From Leptospira kobayashii (GTDB lineage: Bacteria > Spirochaetota > Leptospiria > Leptospirales > Leptospiraceae): a stretch of DNA of 64,000 nucleotides. The stretch is taken from NCBI RefSeq assembly GCF_003114835.2, contig NZ_AP025028.1, positions 1,128,501 through 1,192,500 of the forward strand, written 5' to 3'. The translations under genes and the position numbers were made by a program. Below the pieces are notes generated by a model. That model ran no database searches, was not told where the DNA came from, and worked only from the letters and a program-made list of their open reading frames with translations. Position 1 is the stretch's first letter; every line of letters starts with the position of its first letter. This document shows positions 17,528 through 27,154 of the stretch, piece after piece.

Positions 17528-19954
17528 ATGAATCGTGAAAAAACTTTAAAATACACTTTGACTGCATTCTTCGTTTCGGCATTGTTCGGCGGCCTTTTTT
17601 TCGGATATGTACTTTCCGAAGTAAACCAAGGTAAGGAACTTCAAAAGCTAGCATCTTACCAGCCTACGACTCCGACAAAATTATACGATACGAACGGAGT
17701 GTTGTTTGCGGAACTTTACAGACACAAACAGGAATTATTGAAATTTCAGGACATTCCTCCTCATGTGATTCAGGCATTTTTATCCGTCGAGGACGACAAT
17801 TTTTTCAACCACTTTGGAATTGATTTTTCGGCCATTGTCCGTGCTGCCATTAAGAACCTACTTGCAGGGCGCATTGTACAAGGTGGTTCCACATTAACTC
17901 AACAGCTTGCCAAAACCATTTTGCAGGAACGTAAAAAAACATTTGCACGTAAATTTTTAGAAGCTCTTCTCACTCTTCAGATAGAACAGGAGTACACCAA
18001 AGAAGAGATATTGGAAATTTATTTCAATCTTATCTATCTGGGACACGGAACTACGGGGCTTTCTTCCGCCGCAAACGTGTACTTTCAAAAAGACGTAAGA
18101 GATCTGGATATTGCGGAAGCGGCATTACTCGCGAGACTTCCCAAAGCACCGGTTCATTATTCCCCGTTCAAAAATCCAATGGATGCAAAAAACTCCCATT
18201 TGGTGGTGCTCGGGCTTATGGCGAAAAACGGATTTGTTCCTAAGGATCAAGTGGAGAAAATCCATAATGAGTTTTGGGAAAGGTATTGGCCCATTGTAAT
18301 CACACAATCTCCTTCCCGTTCCACATGGGGGACCAAACTCAATAGGGCCCCTCATTTTACCGAATGGACCAGACAGATTTTGGAAAAGGAATTGGGAGAT
18401 GAAGCGGTTTACACCGGAGGCCTTCGGGTTTATACCACTTTGGATGTTCGTAAGCAGGAAATTGCGGAAGAAGAACTTAGAAAAGCACTCATCGAGCAGG
18501 ACCGTTACGCATTCGGTGCAAACTTCCGTTATGCGGGAAGGGCCGATCGTGGGTTGGTTTCTCTTTATAATCTGATGGGTTCTATTTTTCCCGTGGGTGT
18601 TCCTTATATTACCAATTTGGACGATAGGCAGGTATTTCGACTTCATTTGGAAAAAGAAATGGGTCCTGCTCTCGAACTACTTACCGATTTCACTCCATCA
18701 GAGAACGAAAGTTCTGCGGTTAAGGAATTTATGCGTTCCTCTCTCGTATTTTCTTCCAATCTTCATGTGGAAGGTGCCATCATAACGATCGACCATCAAA
18801 CTGGATATATCCAAACGATGGTGGGCGGATCCAGATTCACTCCTAAAAACCAGTTCAATCGGGCGATGCAGGCAAGAAGGCAGACAGGTTCCGCTTTCAA
18901 ACCGTTTGTGTATGCAGCTGCCATTCAGAACAGAGCGGTTGGCTCCGGAACAGGAATTATGGACGCCCCTCTAACAACGATTACAGAAGAAGGGGAAGGG
19001 TATTCTCCTCAGGATATATCCGGAGATTTCAGAGGGATGGTTCCTTTGTCCCGTGCACTTTCTTTGTCTTTGAATATTGTTTCCGTGCAGGTGTTAATGA
19101 GAACGGGAACGGATTCTGTCATCGACTTTTCCTCTAAAGTAACCAAAGCTAGTAAATCCAGATTTCCTACCGGACCCGCACTCGCTTTGGGAGTGGCCGA
19201 ACTCACTCCTTACGAAATGGCCTTGGGATACTCGATACTTGCCAATAAAGGAAAAGATGTTATTCCGTTTAGCGTGCGCTATGTGTTGAATCAGAGCGGT
19301 TCAGTGGTTTACAATCGGGAACGACAGGTGCAAGAGGAATTGGCCGAGGAAGCAAAAACCGGTGCCATTCAAATCATTCCGGAAGCGACAGCTTATATTA
19401 TCAAACAAATGTTAATTGGTGTTGCGACGGGAGGAACACCGACGCAAGCCTTGCGTGCTGCCGACAAAGGAAATTACAAAGGAATTTCCGGTGGAAAAAC
19501 AGGGTCTACGTCCTCTTATACCAACGTGTGGTACTGCGGTTTCGATCCGAAATACACTTCGGTAGTTTGGATGGGTTTTGATAAGTCCTCTCTTTCTTTG
19601 GGAAAGGGTACGACTGCTGCGGGAGTCGCAGCTCCCATTTGGGGAAAAATGTATTCCCGATGGTACAACGAAGGTCCTTATCCTAGTTTCGGTTCTTCTG
19701 ACAAGCCGGAAGAAGTTCCCGCCGATGTAATCAAAGGGGCAACCTGTTCTTTCAACGGACTTACTCCCGGCCCTAATTGCCCTTTGGTATCCAATATGTT
19801 TTTGAAGCCGATTACGGTTGCTGGAAGGACATTGTCTGTTCCCGGCTCAAGGCAGTGCGATGGAGAAAGAGATCATTTCCGGTCTATGGATTTGAATGAC
19901 TTTTTACAAAGAGAATTGGATATCAGCGACGACGAAATTGGGCAACCGCATTAA
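17528..19954 (+). CDS. Class A penicillin-binding protein (PBP1A type)
   Basis: 808 residues. A short cytoplasmic tail and one membrane anchor (about residues 9-31) precede a GT51 transglycosylase domain with [12 protein letters not shown] and [12 protein letters not shown] transpeptidase domain follows with the nucleophile in [13 protein letters not shown], an SLN motif in LSLSLNIVS, and KTGS in GGKTGSTSS. All catalytic motifs are intact, so it should polymerise and cross-link peptidoglycan in the periplasm. The C-terminal tail after about residue 720 contains three cysteines. A strong hairpin lies 29 bp after the stop codon. Confidence 0.95.
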   Translation: MNREKTLKYTLTAFFVSALFGGLFFGYVLSEVNQGKELQKLASYQPTTPTKLYDTNGVLFAELYRHKQELLKFQDIPPHVIQAFLSVEDDNFFNHFGIDFSAIVRAAIKNLLAGRIVQGGSTLTQQLAKTILQERKKTFARKFLEALLTLQIEQEYTKEEILEIYFNLIYLGHGTTGLSSAANVYFQKDVRDLDIAEAALLARLPKAPVHYSPFKNPMDAKNSHLVVLGLMAKNGFVPKDQVEKIHNEFWERYWPIVITQSPSRSTWGTKLNRAPHFTEWTRQILEKELGDEAVYTGGLRVYTTLDVRKQEIAEEELRKALIEQDRYAFGANFRYAGRADRGLVSLYNLMGSIFPVGVPYITNLDDRQVFRLHLEKEMGPALELLTDFTPSENESSAVKEFMRSSLVFSSNLHVEGAIITIDHQTGYIQTMVGGSRFTPKNQFNRAMQARRQTGSAFKPFVYAAAIQNRAVGSGTGIMDAPLTTITEEGEGYSPQDISGDFRGMVPLSRALSLSLNIVSVQVLMRTGTDSVIDFSSKVTKASKSRFPTGPALALGVAELTPYEMALGYSILANKGKDVIPFSVRYVLNQSGSVVYNRERQVQEELAEEAKTGAIQIIPEATAYIIKQMLIGVATGGTPTQALRAADKGNYKGISGGKTGSTSSYTNVWYCGFDPKYTSVVWMGFDKSSLSLGKGTTAAGVAAPIWGKMYSRWYNEGPYPSFGSSDKPEEVPADVIKGATCSFNGLTPGPNCPLVSNMFLKPITVAGRTLSVPGSRQCDGERDHFRSMDLNDFLQRELDISDDEIGQPH

Positions 19955-19982
19955 TTTCTCACAAATTGTTTAAAAAATAGGC

Positions 19983-20019
19983 AGATTTTTGCTTTTGTAC
20001 CAGCCATAAGCAAAAATCT
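19983..20019 (+). terminator. Strong hairpin downstream of the PBP gene
   Basis: AGATTTTTGCTT and its exact complement AAGCAAAAATCT form a 12-bp stem around a 13-base loop, 29 bp after the PBP stop codon. There is no long T run after the stem, so it may act as a terminator or as an mRNA end-stabilising structure. Confidence 0.6.
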
Positions 20020-20192
20020 ACTTCCACAGCTTTTCCCCAAACCCCGGCCAAACCGGCTCCTATCTAGATTTCTGCGCATTCTATCAAAAAACTCGGCCTT
20101 TCTTCGGCCACAATCCATCTCATCCATTTTCTGGTACGGTTATTGCATTTAATCATCAGAACGAAAGGAAACGGTTCCTTGGGAGATTGGTT

Positions 20193-20633
20193 ATGAAACT
20201 AGCAATCAGTTTGGCAACTATAGTAGGATTCACAGTATCTTTGTCTGCATTCGAAATGACTGTAAACGATGAAGAAGTGAACTCTCTTTTGAATACTTAC
20301 GATAAAGAGACTCTTACTGAGATTTCCAATGAGCTAGTGAAAGTTGCCTCCGAAGAAGAAAATCTCGGAGAATACGAAATGGCATCTTCCCATTACAAGC
20401 GTGCTTTGAAAATACGTGAAGCAATCGGTTTAAAAGCTCATAAAAGTTTTGCTTCGATTCTTTATCTTTCTTCCGGTGCCGCTTTCAAAGCGGGAAATTA
20501 TTGTGAAGCGTCTTTGAGTGCAAAAGAAGCAAGCCTTGCTTTCAAAGCTCACGGTGTTTCCAAGTATGAGACAAAAGCAGCGAACGATCATGTAGCTTAT
20601 GGAAGAGCATGCGAGTTACTCGCTTTTAAATAA
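20193..20633 (+). CDS. Small exported TPR-like protein
   Basis: 146 residues. A signal peptide is predicted (MKLAISLATIVGFTVSLSAF, cleavage about residue 20). Two helix-turn-helix repeats follow, with the TPR-like pattern GEYEMASSHYKRALKIREAIG (positions split by a conserved alanine spacing) and AGNYCEASLSAKEASLAF. It is probably a small periplasmic scaffold; no function is known. The ATG at 20193 is chosen over the TTG at 20187 because the GGGAG ribosome binding site (20181-20185) is correctly spaced only from the ATG. A 6-bp hairpin (AAGGAA/TTCCTT, 20165-20180) lies just before the ribosome binding site. Confidence 0.7.
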   Translation: MKLAISLATIVGFTVSLSAFEMTVNDEEVNSLLNTYDKETLTEISNELVKVASEEENLGEYEMASSHYKRALKIREAIGLKAHKSFASILYLSSGAAFKAGNYCEASLSAKEASLAFKAHGVSKYETKAANDHVAYGRACELLAFK

Positions 20634-20683
20634 TGTTATGATTCTTTTCTAGAGATGGTTACCCTCTTCGATTCTTTCCTGAA

Positions 20684-21370
20684 TCAATCCAACCTCCCGT
20701 AGTAATAGACGTGAGGTTGGAATTCTTTTTTTGTAAACTTATCCCGCGCCTTTTTAAATAAAATATCTTCCGTATAAGGTTCTTTGGATTCCCAAACGAT
20801 TCCGAAATTGGATTCAGTGTATCCTGATTCAAACTGCATTGGTGCAATCGACCGATCTTCCGTTTTATAATGGTAGAGTAGGGAATGGGAAAAAGGAACC
20901 GAGTCCGGGGACTGGGAACATGGATTTGTCTTTTTCCAATCCTTTGTTTCCCATATTGAATCTTTCGAAGAACATTCTATTTTTTGAATGGAGTTTGTTT
21001 CGAATAACACCCAAACACCTTGTTGTTTGTAATTTCCTTTTCCTATGATGATTTTGAATTTTGTTTCGCTGGGAGATTCGTTTTTTTCGCGATATTCTTT
21101 TGTAAATTGGTATTCCTGGGCGATGTAAATCGATTCCGTCCATTCGTAATGATGGGAAGGTGATTTCATCGGAGATTTCTTTTCAGTCGGACGAAGGTAG
21201 ATTCCCAAAGGAAGGGAGTTTGTTTTTACACGATCCGATTTACCCGGCTCATTTGGAATCGTATCGGGAAGCTTTCGAATCCATTCCGTTTTGGAAGAAC
21301 AGAATGAAGAGAAAAATAAAATCCCGAAAAGAATGGAGAGATCCCTGATTGTTTTTTTTGCAAATAACAA
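20684..21370 (-). CDS. Putative lipoprotein of unknown function
   Basis: 228 residues from a TTG start at 21370. This start is chosen because AAGGAG lies about 9 bases upstream. A longer frame reaching 21460 would overlap the end of the MBOAT gene. A hydrophobic core ends in the lipobox-like FFSSFC, with Cys24 as the predicted lipidated residue. The rest is hydrophilic and beta-rich, with no recognised domain. It follows the MBOAT acyltransferase gene by 22 bp in the same operon, so a role alongside glycan acylation is possible but unproven. Confidence 0.6.
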   Translation of the reverse strand: MLFAKKTIRDLSILFGILFFSSFCSSKTEWIRKLPDTIPNEPGKSDRVKTNSLPLGIYLRPTEKKSPMKSPSHHYEWTESIYIAQEYQFTKEYREKNESPSETKFKIIIGKGNYKQQGVWVLFETNSIQKIECSSKDSIWETKDWKKTNPCSQSPDSVPFSHSLLYHYKTEDRSIAPMQFESGYTESNFGIVWESKEPYTEDILFKKARDKFTKKEFQPHVYYYGRLD

Positions 21371-21392
21371 AGCCGGGATCTCCTTCTGAAAA

Positions 21393-22820
21393 CTAAAATT
21401 GGAAATAGATGAAATCTTGTCCGCCGTCCCCGAAAATTCCCATAAGTAGCAACATAACAACCGCTAATACGGGAAGTAGGTAGTTTTGGTAAGGTTTTAA
21501 TTTCGAGTAAGCCACATCCGAATATTGCAGCCAGTTGAAAAATAATCCGATCACAACAAACATAGGGAGTTCGTTAACCCGATCCAATGTATCTCCCACA
21601 TTTCTAAATGTCAAAATCCCTTTGAAAACTTCGTAAACAACATTCATGGATTCGTCTCCGCGAGCTGCCGCCCGGAAGAAAACTCCTGAGAACGAAAATA
21701 TAAAAAACACGCAGATAGTTCGGATGAGTCCTACAAAAGGAAGATTGTCCGGTAATAATTTCTTTTTACCCCGGGCCAAATACAGTGACCTTTCTATCCA
21801 TAAAAAAGCTCCCAGGTAAGCTCCCCAGGCAACGAAAGCCCAGTTGGCTCCATGCCAAAGTCCTCCGAGGCACATAGTGATGAACATATTGAGGTTGGAG
21901 CGGAATACGCTTCCTTGGCTTCCACCGAGAGGAATATAGAGATAATCTCTGAGCCAGGAAGACAGTGTAATATGCCAGCGACTCCAAAGATCTCGGAAAC
22001 TTTGTGCGAGAAAAGGTCCTTTGAAGTTTTCGGGAATTTCGTAACCGAGAAGATTGGCAGATCCGCGTGCCATATCCGTATAACCGGAAAAATCGCAATA
22101 GACTTGCATCGCAAAACCAAGGTTAGCAAATAATAGGGAAAAACTATCATACTTTCCCGGATCCATATAGATCGGTGCGATGATAGGAGCTATATTTTCC
22201 GCGATGACTACTTTTTTGAAAAGTCCTCCCATAAGAAGGAAGAGGCCTTTTTTCATTCTGTCGGAATCAATCTCAGGATGGTCGATTTGAGGAATGAAAT
22301 TGTCGGATCGCATGATGGGACCTGCGATCAGTTGCGGGAAAAACAAGATAAACAAAAAGTAATCTTGGAAACGGATTCTATCTTTTAAGATTCCTCTGTG
22401 GATGTCCACTTGCAACGCAATCACTTGAAATGTGTAGAAGCTGATGGCAAGGGGTAAAAATATACTCCAGGATTCCGCGAAAGTTTTTGCTTGGGTCCAA
22501 CCTGTAATCGAATAAATGCTTCCTGTTACGAAATAAAAATACTTAAAGAACGCAAGGTTGATTACGTTTAAGGTAACGATCGTTGTAAGTAGAAGTTTAT
22601 CCGATTTTCCTTCTTCTTTCGCTTTGAAAATTCTTTCGCTGAACCAGTAGTTGACCAGTATCACCGCAAGAAAGTGAAACAAAAAAGTAAAACTGAAATA
22701 TCCGTAAAAAATAACGGAAGAAGTGAGTAATAAAGTCTTTCTCCCTTTTTGAGGAATATTCCAGTAAATAATATAAGTTAAAGCAAATAGAATGAGATAG
22801 GGAATAGAATTGAATAACAT
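21393..22820 (-). CDS. MBOAT family O-acyltransferase (AlgI/DltB-like)
   Basis: 475 residues with about ten transmembrane segments. Signatures of the AlgI-like branch are MQVYCDFSGYTDMARG, FRDLWSRWHITLSSWLRDY and LGGLWHGANW, whose histidine is the catalytic residue. Such proteins pass acetyl or acyl groups across the inner membrane to a periplasmic glycan or lipid acceptor. No AlgJ/AlgX-like SGNH partner is seen next to it. It lies in a unit with sppA upstream (12-bp gap) and a lipoprotein gene downstream. Confidence 0.92.
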   Translation of the reverse strand: MLFNSIPYLILFALTYIIYWNIPQKGRKTLLLTSSVIFYGYFSFTFLFHFLAVILVNYWFSERIFKAKEEGKSDKLLLTTIVTLNVINLAFFKYFYFVTGSIYSITGWTQAKTFAESWSIFLPLAISFYTFQVIALQVDIHRGILKDRIRFQDYFLFILFFPQLIAGPIMRSDNFIPQIDHPEIDSDRMKKGLFLLMGGLFKKVVIAENIAPIIAPIYMDPGKYDSFSLLFANLGFAMQVYCDFSGYTDMARGSANLLGYEIPENFKGPFLAQSFRDLWSRWHITLSSWLRDYLYIPLGGSQGSVFRSNLNMFITMCLGGLWHGANWAFVAWGAYLGAFLWIERSLYLARGKKKLLPDNLPFVGLIRTICVFFIFSFSGVFFRAAARGDESMNVVYEVFKGILTFRNVGDTLDRVNELPMFVVIGLFFNWLQYSDVAYSKLKPYQNYLLPVLAVVMLLLMGIFGDGGQDFIYFQF

Positions 22821-22832
22821 TTATTTGGCGGC

Positions 22833-23825
22833 CTATAGATCCCAGAGATAAAAGAATCTTGCGTTTGAATTTTGTTTGAATAGTTTTTCCACAAGTCCGA
22901 ATTGAAATTGTTTTTCGGAAGAGTCCATGGTTTGGTAAATGTTCTCCACTTTTCCCCGGCCTCTTTGATAAATGATCAATCGTGGATTTCCGTCTCTATG
23001 TCCGCCGTATCTCGGATGTTTCATCAATTGGATTTGGATGTCGTCGAAGTAACCGATGAAGTCCACAAGTCCTTCCTTTTTCGCCTGCTCCGCCGTAAAA
23101 ATCCTACCGTCGCAAATTTCTCTCAATCTAGCTTCCGATACGTTCGGTCTTCCTCGTTTTACGATTTGAAAAAAACGATCATACAAACCGTCTACGATGG
23201 ATTGTAGAATTTTTTTCTGTTCCGGAGACTGTTCGATTAGTGGCGAACCCATTGCTTTGTTGCTTCCGGAAGTGATGGATTGGTCTTTCACACCGATCTT
23301 ATCCAATCCTTCTTTGACATTGATCCCTTGCATGATGACTCCGATCGAACCTGTAACGGTTGTTGGATGGGCACCGATGGAATCCGTACTCATTGCAATG
23401 TAATAAGCTCCGCTCGCTGCGGTATCCATAAAGGCGGAAAAAACAGGGATTCCCTTTTTGGCTTTGAATTTTTGAATTTCCTGATAGATGATATCACTTG
23501 CCGTGACTGTTCCACCGGGAGAGTTGATCTTAAGAATCACTCCCTGGATATTCGGATCCTTTTCGGCGAACTTCAATGATTCTTTGATCCTTGCGACCAT
23601 AGATTCCGTTCCGCTTCCGAAGAGAGAAGACTCTCTGCTTTCATCACTGATCACTCCCTCAACAGGGATAATTAAAATCTTATCTTTGTCGGAACCTGAG
23701 ATCTGCTTTTCTTCGAAATCCGCTTTTGCTCCTGTCAATGAGGGAAGAGCAAGGATGCAGGCTTGAAGGAATGTAAGGGAAAAAACGATTGTGAGGACAC
23801 TAAAAAAATGCTTCCTTAAGGACAT
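22833..23825 (-). CDS. sppA: Signal peptide peptidase SppA-like protease, lipoprotein form
   Basis: 330 residues, a single-domain SppA (S49 family). The catalytic serine is in TAASGAYY and the general-base lysine in SGSNKAMGSP. Upstream blocks KINSPGGTV and TVTGSIGVI match the family. It normally cleaves leftover signal peptides in the membrane. Unusually, the N-terminus ends in FLQAC, a plausible lipobox with Cys23, suggesting a lipid anchor instead of a transmembrane helix. It is first in the unit with the MBOAT gene. Confidence 0.9.
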   Translation of the reverse strand: MSLRKHFFSVLTIVFSLTFLQACILALPSLTGAKADFEEKQISGSDKDKILIIPVEGVISDESRESSLFGSGTESMVARIKESLKFAEKDPNIQGVILKINSPGGTVTASDIIYQEIQKFKAKKGIPVFSAFMDTAASGAYYIAMSTDSIGAHPTTVTGSIGVIMQGINVKEGLDKIGVKDQSITSGSNKAMGSPLIEQSPEQKKILQSIVDGLYDRFFQIVKRGRPNVSEARLREICDGRIFTAEQAKKEGLVDFIGYFDDIQIQLMKHPRYGGHRDGNPRLIIYQRGRGKVENIYQTMDSSEKQFQFGLVEKLFKQNSNARFFYLWDL

Positions 23826-23877
23826 AGAACCTTTGTAAGATCGGAAAGATTGGATTCAATCATTTTTGAGGTCTCAT

Positions 23878-24780
23878 TTGTACCGACTAAAAACAAAAAA
23901 GGCGTATTTCGACATTTTGCCTGATTCCGGAGGCCAATGGATCGACCTTGTACTTTCTTCCCCTGTAGACTTTTCGCCTCTTTCCGTCATTGCAGGCCAT
24001 AAATCGCCGGATCCTTTTTTTGCGTCAGGATCCTTTCTGATGTTTCCTTGGGTCAATCGTTTGGAACCGAATCCTTGGGCGATAGCACCTTTTTATCCCA
24101 GCACACATTGGTTGACTGACGGTAATGGAGTCTCCTTACACGGGTTATTTCATAATTTAAATCGCAAAATCATCTCGGAGTCCTACTCGGATGCATCCAG
24201 TGAAGTCAGTTTCGGCTTTGAACTGCCTAACGAATGGAAGAACAGTTTTCTCGAATTCATTGAGTTGAAGGAAACCTATATTTTAACGGATCATGAATTG
24301 AAAATCCGCTATCAGGTAACAAACCGATCCGAGGAAGATTTTTCTTTCGCACTGGGAATTCATCCCTATTTTCGTTGGGGAAATGAAGAAAACATAGATG
24401 ATTTGTATCTTTTCGGAACGGGGTTTTATGAAGTGAAGTTAGGTGATTTCCTTTTGCCTGAAAAAATTTTCAAAGATACAATCCGTATGGAAGAAGAGAC
24501 AAAACTGGAAGGGAAGTCCTACGATTCTCTCTTCAAGGCAAAAGACGGAGACTCTGAATCTTCCTATTTCGGTTTTTTTTCCATGAACCGCAAAGAGAGA
24601 GTTTTGGTAGGAGGAGGGAGTTTTTACCAAGTGTACATTCCCGGAGATAGAAAGTCGATCGCGATCGAGCCAATGACCTCTACCGGAAATTTTTTACATT
24701 TTTCCGAGTCAAATCCTGTGGTTTTACCTAAAAAAGAACAAAAAACCGTAGAATTTTTTATTAGAATGGAGAGTTTTTAG
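23878..24780 (+). CDS. Aldose 1-epimerase family protein
   Basis: About 300 residues of the galactose mutarotase-like fold. FPWVNRLEPNPW carries the substrate-binding arginine, HGLFHNLN and GIHPYFRW give the catalytic histidine region, and IAIEPMTS near the C-terminus carries the likely catalytic glutamate. It would interconvert anomers of a hexose or hexose-phosphate. The TTG at 23878 is favoured because GAGG lies six bases upstream; TTG 23866 is the alternative. It is divergent from sppA. Confidence 0.85.
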   Translation: MYRLKTKKAYFDILPDSGGQWIDLVLSSPVDFSPLSVIAGHKSPDPFFASGSFLMFPWVNRLEPNPWAIAPFYPSTHWLTDGNGVSLHGLFHNLNRKIISESYSDASSEVSFGFELPNEWKNSFLEFIELKETYILTDHELKIRYQVTNRSEEDFSFALGIHPYFRWGNEENIDDLYLFGTGFYEVKLGDFLLPEKIFKDTIRMEEETKLEGKSYDSLFKAKDGDSESSYFGFFSMNRKERVLVGGGSFYQVYIPGDRKSIAIEPMTSTGNFLHFSESNPVVLPKKEQKTVEFFIRMESF

Positions 24781-24828
24781 CCAAGTAATACTGCGATTTT
24801 TCGTCTAAAGGTCAAGGTTCGCCAAACG

Positions 24829-25041
24829 ATGACAGATACGATTATACAAACTTGCAAACAAATGAGTAAAAATCTTTTAGAGATCAAATACTTCGCAGAA
24901 AAGAAGAACACCAGTAGAACGTCTGTTTATCGGGCGCTTCAGGATAACAAACTGAATGAAGTTGTCATTGGTAAAAATTCCCGTTTCGTGATTTTGGATG
25001 ATCTGGCAAAAAAATGGCGCCCGGGACGTCAGTCTTCTTAA
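24829..25041 (+). CDS. Small helix-turn-helix DNA-binding protein
   Basis: 70 residues. The stretch LLEIKYFAEKKNTSRTSVYRAL, interrupted here only for length, is a good helix-turn-helix of the excisionase/MerR-like or tyrosine-kinase-adaptor type, followed by NKLNEVVIGKNSRFVILDDLAKKW, a typical wing. The protein is probably a small transcriptional regulator, target unknown. It follows the epimerase gene by 48 bp on the same strand. Its stop codon overlaps that of the convergent hypothetical gene by 4 bp. Confidence 0.65.
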   Translation: MTDTIIQTCKQMSKNLLEIKYFAEKKNTSRTSVYRALQDNKLNEVVIGKNSRFVILDDLAKKWRPGRQSS

Positions 25042-26006
25042 AAAAGCTCCCATGTAGATTCCAAAAATATTCTTTCATAATCGGAATTGCAGACTTCGGA
25101 AGCCTCCAATGCAAAGATTAAGTTCTTTTTCTTTTTGGATTTGATCCCTCTGGAGAATAGAATTTGTCCAAACCAAATGTCCCCCGTAAGACCGTAAAAA
25201 TCCAGGTCTTCCGTTTCACTCAGGTTTTGAAAAATTGCGTACTGCTGCCATTCTTTTTTGGTAACAGGTGTTAACCCCCAATAAGAAAGAAAATAATTAT
25301 CCTTTTCATTCGGCAGAAAATAACCCAAAGAAACAAAACAGGATTCGCCGAAACTTCCGTCTCCGAATTTCCTTCTGGATTTCAAAAATATTTCTCCCAC
25401 CAAGGGAAACGGTCTCTCGAAAGTTCTTAGTTTCCATAGATAGGAAATTTGAACGAGTTTTCCCCATTTAACGACCAGTGTCATTTGGCCTTCTTTCAGA
25501 ATGGGCAAAAAATCGGTGTCGGGAATCGAATGAGTTTCCGATTTCGGAATTTCGTATTTTATGAAAGAAATTTCTTTCCAAAGAATCTTTTTGGGAGTAT
25601 GAAAAAGATTTCGAATTTTATCTTTTATTGATTTTCGATTTTCAAAGGTTTTCCTTGGGATTTCCAAAAATAAATTTGTTTTCTCTTTTAAATGAGTCTT
25701 TTGCCGGTCTATATAGTGATTGGGAAATAAAAGATAATGAAATTTTGAGAATGAATCCAACTTTCGAATTCCATAAAGTTCGATTTGACTCTTTCCCAGA
25801 GGTTGGGGATGGGTTTTCCAATCAAAGCTTGTGAAATGGAAAAGATTCTTTTCAGAAAACTCGTCCCATCCTTCTGCGAACCTCTTTTTCAGATCTTTTT
25901 CGGTAAAAAGAACGGAATCCGAATAGAAACTAACTTCTATTTGTCGGCTTTGGATTTTGAGTTTTAAGTCTTTTCCGAATTTAATCAATTTATGAAGGAT
26001 TTTCAT
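25038..26006 (-). CDS. Hypothetical protein, no recognised domain
   Basis: 322 residues, rich in lysine, phenylalanine and tryptophan, with no signal peptide or membrane helix and no family I can name. The amphipathic N-terminus (MKILHKLIKFGKDLKLKIQ) may form a basic helix. The reading frame is long and uninterrupted, with codon use like its neighbours. It is bounded by a 4-bp tail overlap with the HTH gene, and its start region overlaps head-to-head with the LOG-family gene. It is probably a real gene specific to this bacterial group. Confidence 0.6.
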   Translation of the reverse strand: MKILHKLIKFGKDLKLKIQSRQIEVSFYSDSVLFTEKDLKKRFAEGWDEFSEKNLFHFTSFDWKTHPQPLGKSQIELYGIRKLDSFSKFHYLLFPNHYIDRQKTHLKEKTNLFLEIPRKTFENRKSIKDKIRNLFHTPKKILWKEISFIKYEIPKSETHSIPDTDFLPILKEGQMTLVVKWGKLVQISYLWKLRTFERPFPLVGEIFLKSRRKFGDGSFGESCFVSLGYFLPNEKDNYFLSYWGLTPVTKKEWQQYAIFQNLSETEDLDFYGLTGDIWFGQILFSRGIKSKKKKNLIFALEASEVCNSDYERIFLESTWELF

Positions 26007-26042
26007 CTTTTAGTAAGGGAAATCGCCGATCTTAGGAGCAGA

Positions 26043-26816
26043 ATGACAACATTAGCCTTTGAAAACAAAGATTTTTTATGGGGAGACGACGCCGGATCCC
26101 TTCGTATTTTATCGGAATACCTGCACCCAAAGGCAGAGTTCATTCGGAATGGAGTAACAGACACCGTAGTTGTCTTCGGTTCCGCCCGCATTCCCAGTCC
26201 GGAAGGCAAAAAAAATGCAAATGGTGCCTTACACAAAGGACTTCTTCCGTTCGTGAAATACTATGAGCAGGCTGTGGAATTTTCCAGACTTCTCTCGGAT
26301 TGGGGCAATCATTTCGATCGTGAATTTCCCGGTAGAAAATTATTTATCTCTACCGGAGGAGGGCCCGGAATCATGGAAGCCGGAAACCGGGGAGCCTCCG
26401 AGGCAGGAGCTGAATCCATCGCTTTGAATATTGCACTTCCTTTTGAGCAGCATGCAAATCCTTATGCCAGCCCCAAACTTTCCTTTGAATACCACTACTT
26501 CTTTATGAGAAAGCTTTGGTTTATGAAACACTGCCGGGGGATTGTTGCTTTTCCGGGTGGTTTCGGAACCTTTGATGAGTTGTTTGAAGTTTTAACCCTG
26601 GTACAAACCCAGAAAAAAGAAAAGATCCCCATCTTGTTATACGGAAAAGAATTTTGGGATAAAGTGGTGAATTTCCCGGTTCTTGCGGAATATGGACTGA
26701 TCAATGAAGAAGATCTGAACCTTCTTTCCTACGCCAATACTCCCGAAGAAGCGTTTCTCTTCTTCCAAGAAAAGATTCGTTTGGAATTGACCCAAAAATT
26801 GGGTACAAAATCATAG
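26043..26816 (+). CDS. LOG family protein (lysine decarboxylase-like Rossmann fold)
   Basis: 257 residues. The nucleotide-binding motifs [24 protein letters not shown] and [12 protein letters not shown] are the family signature; the last is the PGGxGTxxE motif of LOG phosphoribohydrolases. Those enzymes release cytokinin-like bases from nucleotide monophosphates; in bacteria the real substrate is usually unknown. The ATG at 26043 is chosen for its AGGAG. An ATG at 25992 would add 17 residues but has no ribosome binding site and overlaps the divergent gene. The rpmB gene follows 20 bp later. Confidence 0.85.
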   Translation: MTTLAFENKDFLWGDDAGSLRILSEYLHPKAEFIRNGVTDTVVVFGSARIPSPEGKKNANGALHKGLLPFVKYYEQAVEFSRLLSDWGNHFDREFPGRKLFISTGGGPGIMEAGNRGASEAGAESIALNIALPFEQHANPYASPKLSFEYHYFFMRKLWFMKHCRGIVAFPGGFGTFDELFEVLTLVQTQKKEKIPILLYGKEFWDKVVNFPVLAEYGLINEEDLNLLSYANTPEEAFLFFQEKIRLELTQKLGTKS

Positions 26817-26836
26817 CGAAAGCAAAGGGAAATCAT

Positions 26837-27133
26837 ATGGCAAGAAGATGTGTTGTAACTGGAAAAGGAACGACTGCGGGGAATAACGTATCCCACTCGC
26901 ATAAAAAAGACCGTCGTATTTGGAAGGTCAACGTTATCACTAAGAAGATTTTTTTAGAAGACGAAAACAGATGGGTTCGTGTGAAAATTTCCACACGTGC
27001 ACTTAGAACTTTGCGTAAAAAAGGTCTCAAAAACGCGATCAAAGATCACGGTGGAGACATCAAAGCAATCGAGCCTAAAAAATATATCGGCGTTGGTTCT
27101 GCTGTCGCTGCAAAAGTTTCTTCCGCAAAATAG
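26837..27133 (+). CDS. rpmB: 50S ribosomal protein L28
   Basis: 98 residues. The N-terminus [20 protein letters not shown] and the central block [14 protein letters not shown] are diagnostic of bacterial L28. It is slightly longer than the E. coli protein, with a lysine- and alanine-rich C-terminal tail. It is a structural part of the large ribosomal subunit. An AAAGGGAAA ribosome binding site precedes the ATG. It lies between the LOG-family and nth genes, all on the plus strand with short gaps. Confidence 0.96.
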   Translation: MARRCVVTGKGTTAGNNVSHSHKKDRRIWKVNVITKKIFLEDENRWVRVKISTRALRTLRKKGLKNAIKDHGGDIKAIEPKKYIGVGSAVAAKVSSAK

Positions 27134-27154
27134 TTTTTTATCTAACCTGGTCTT

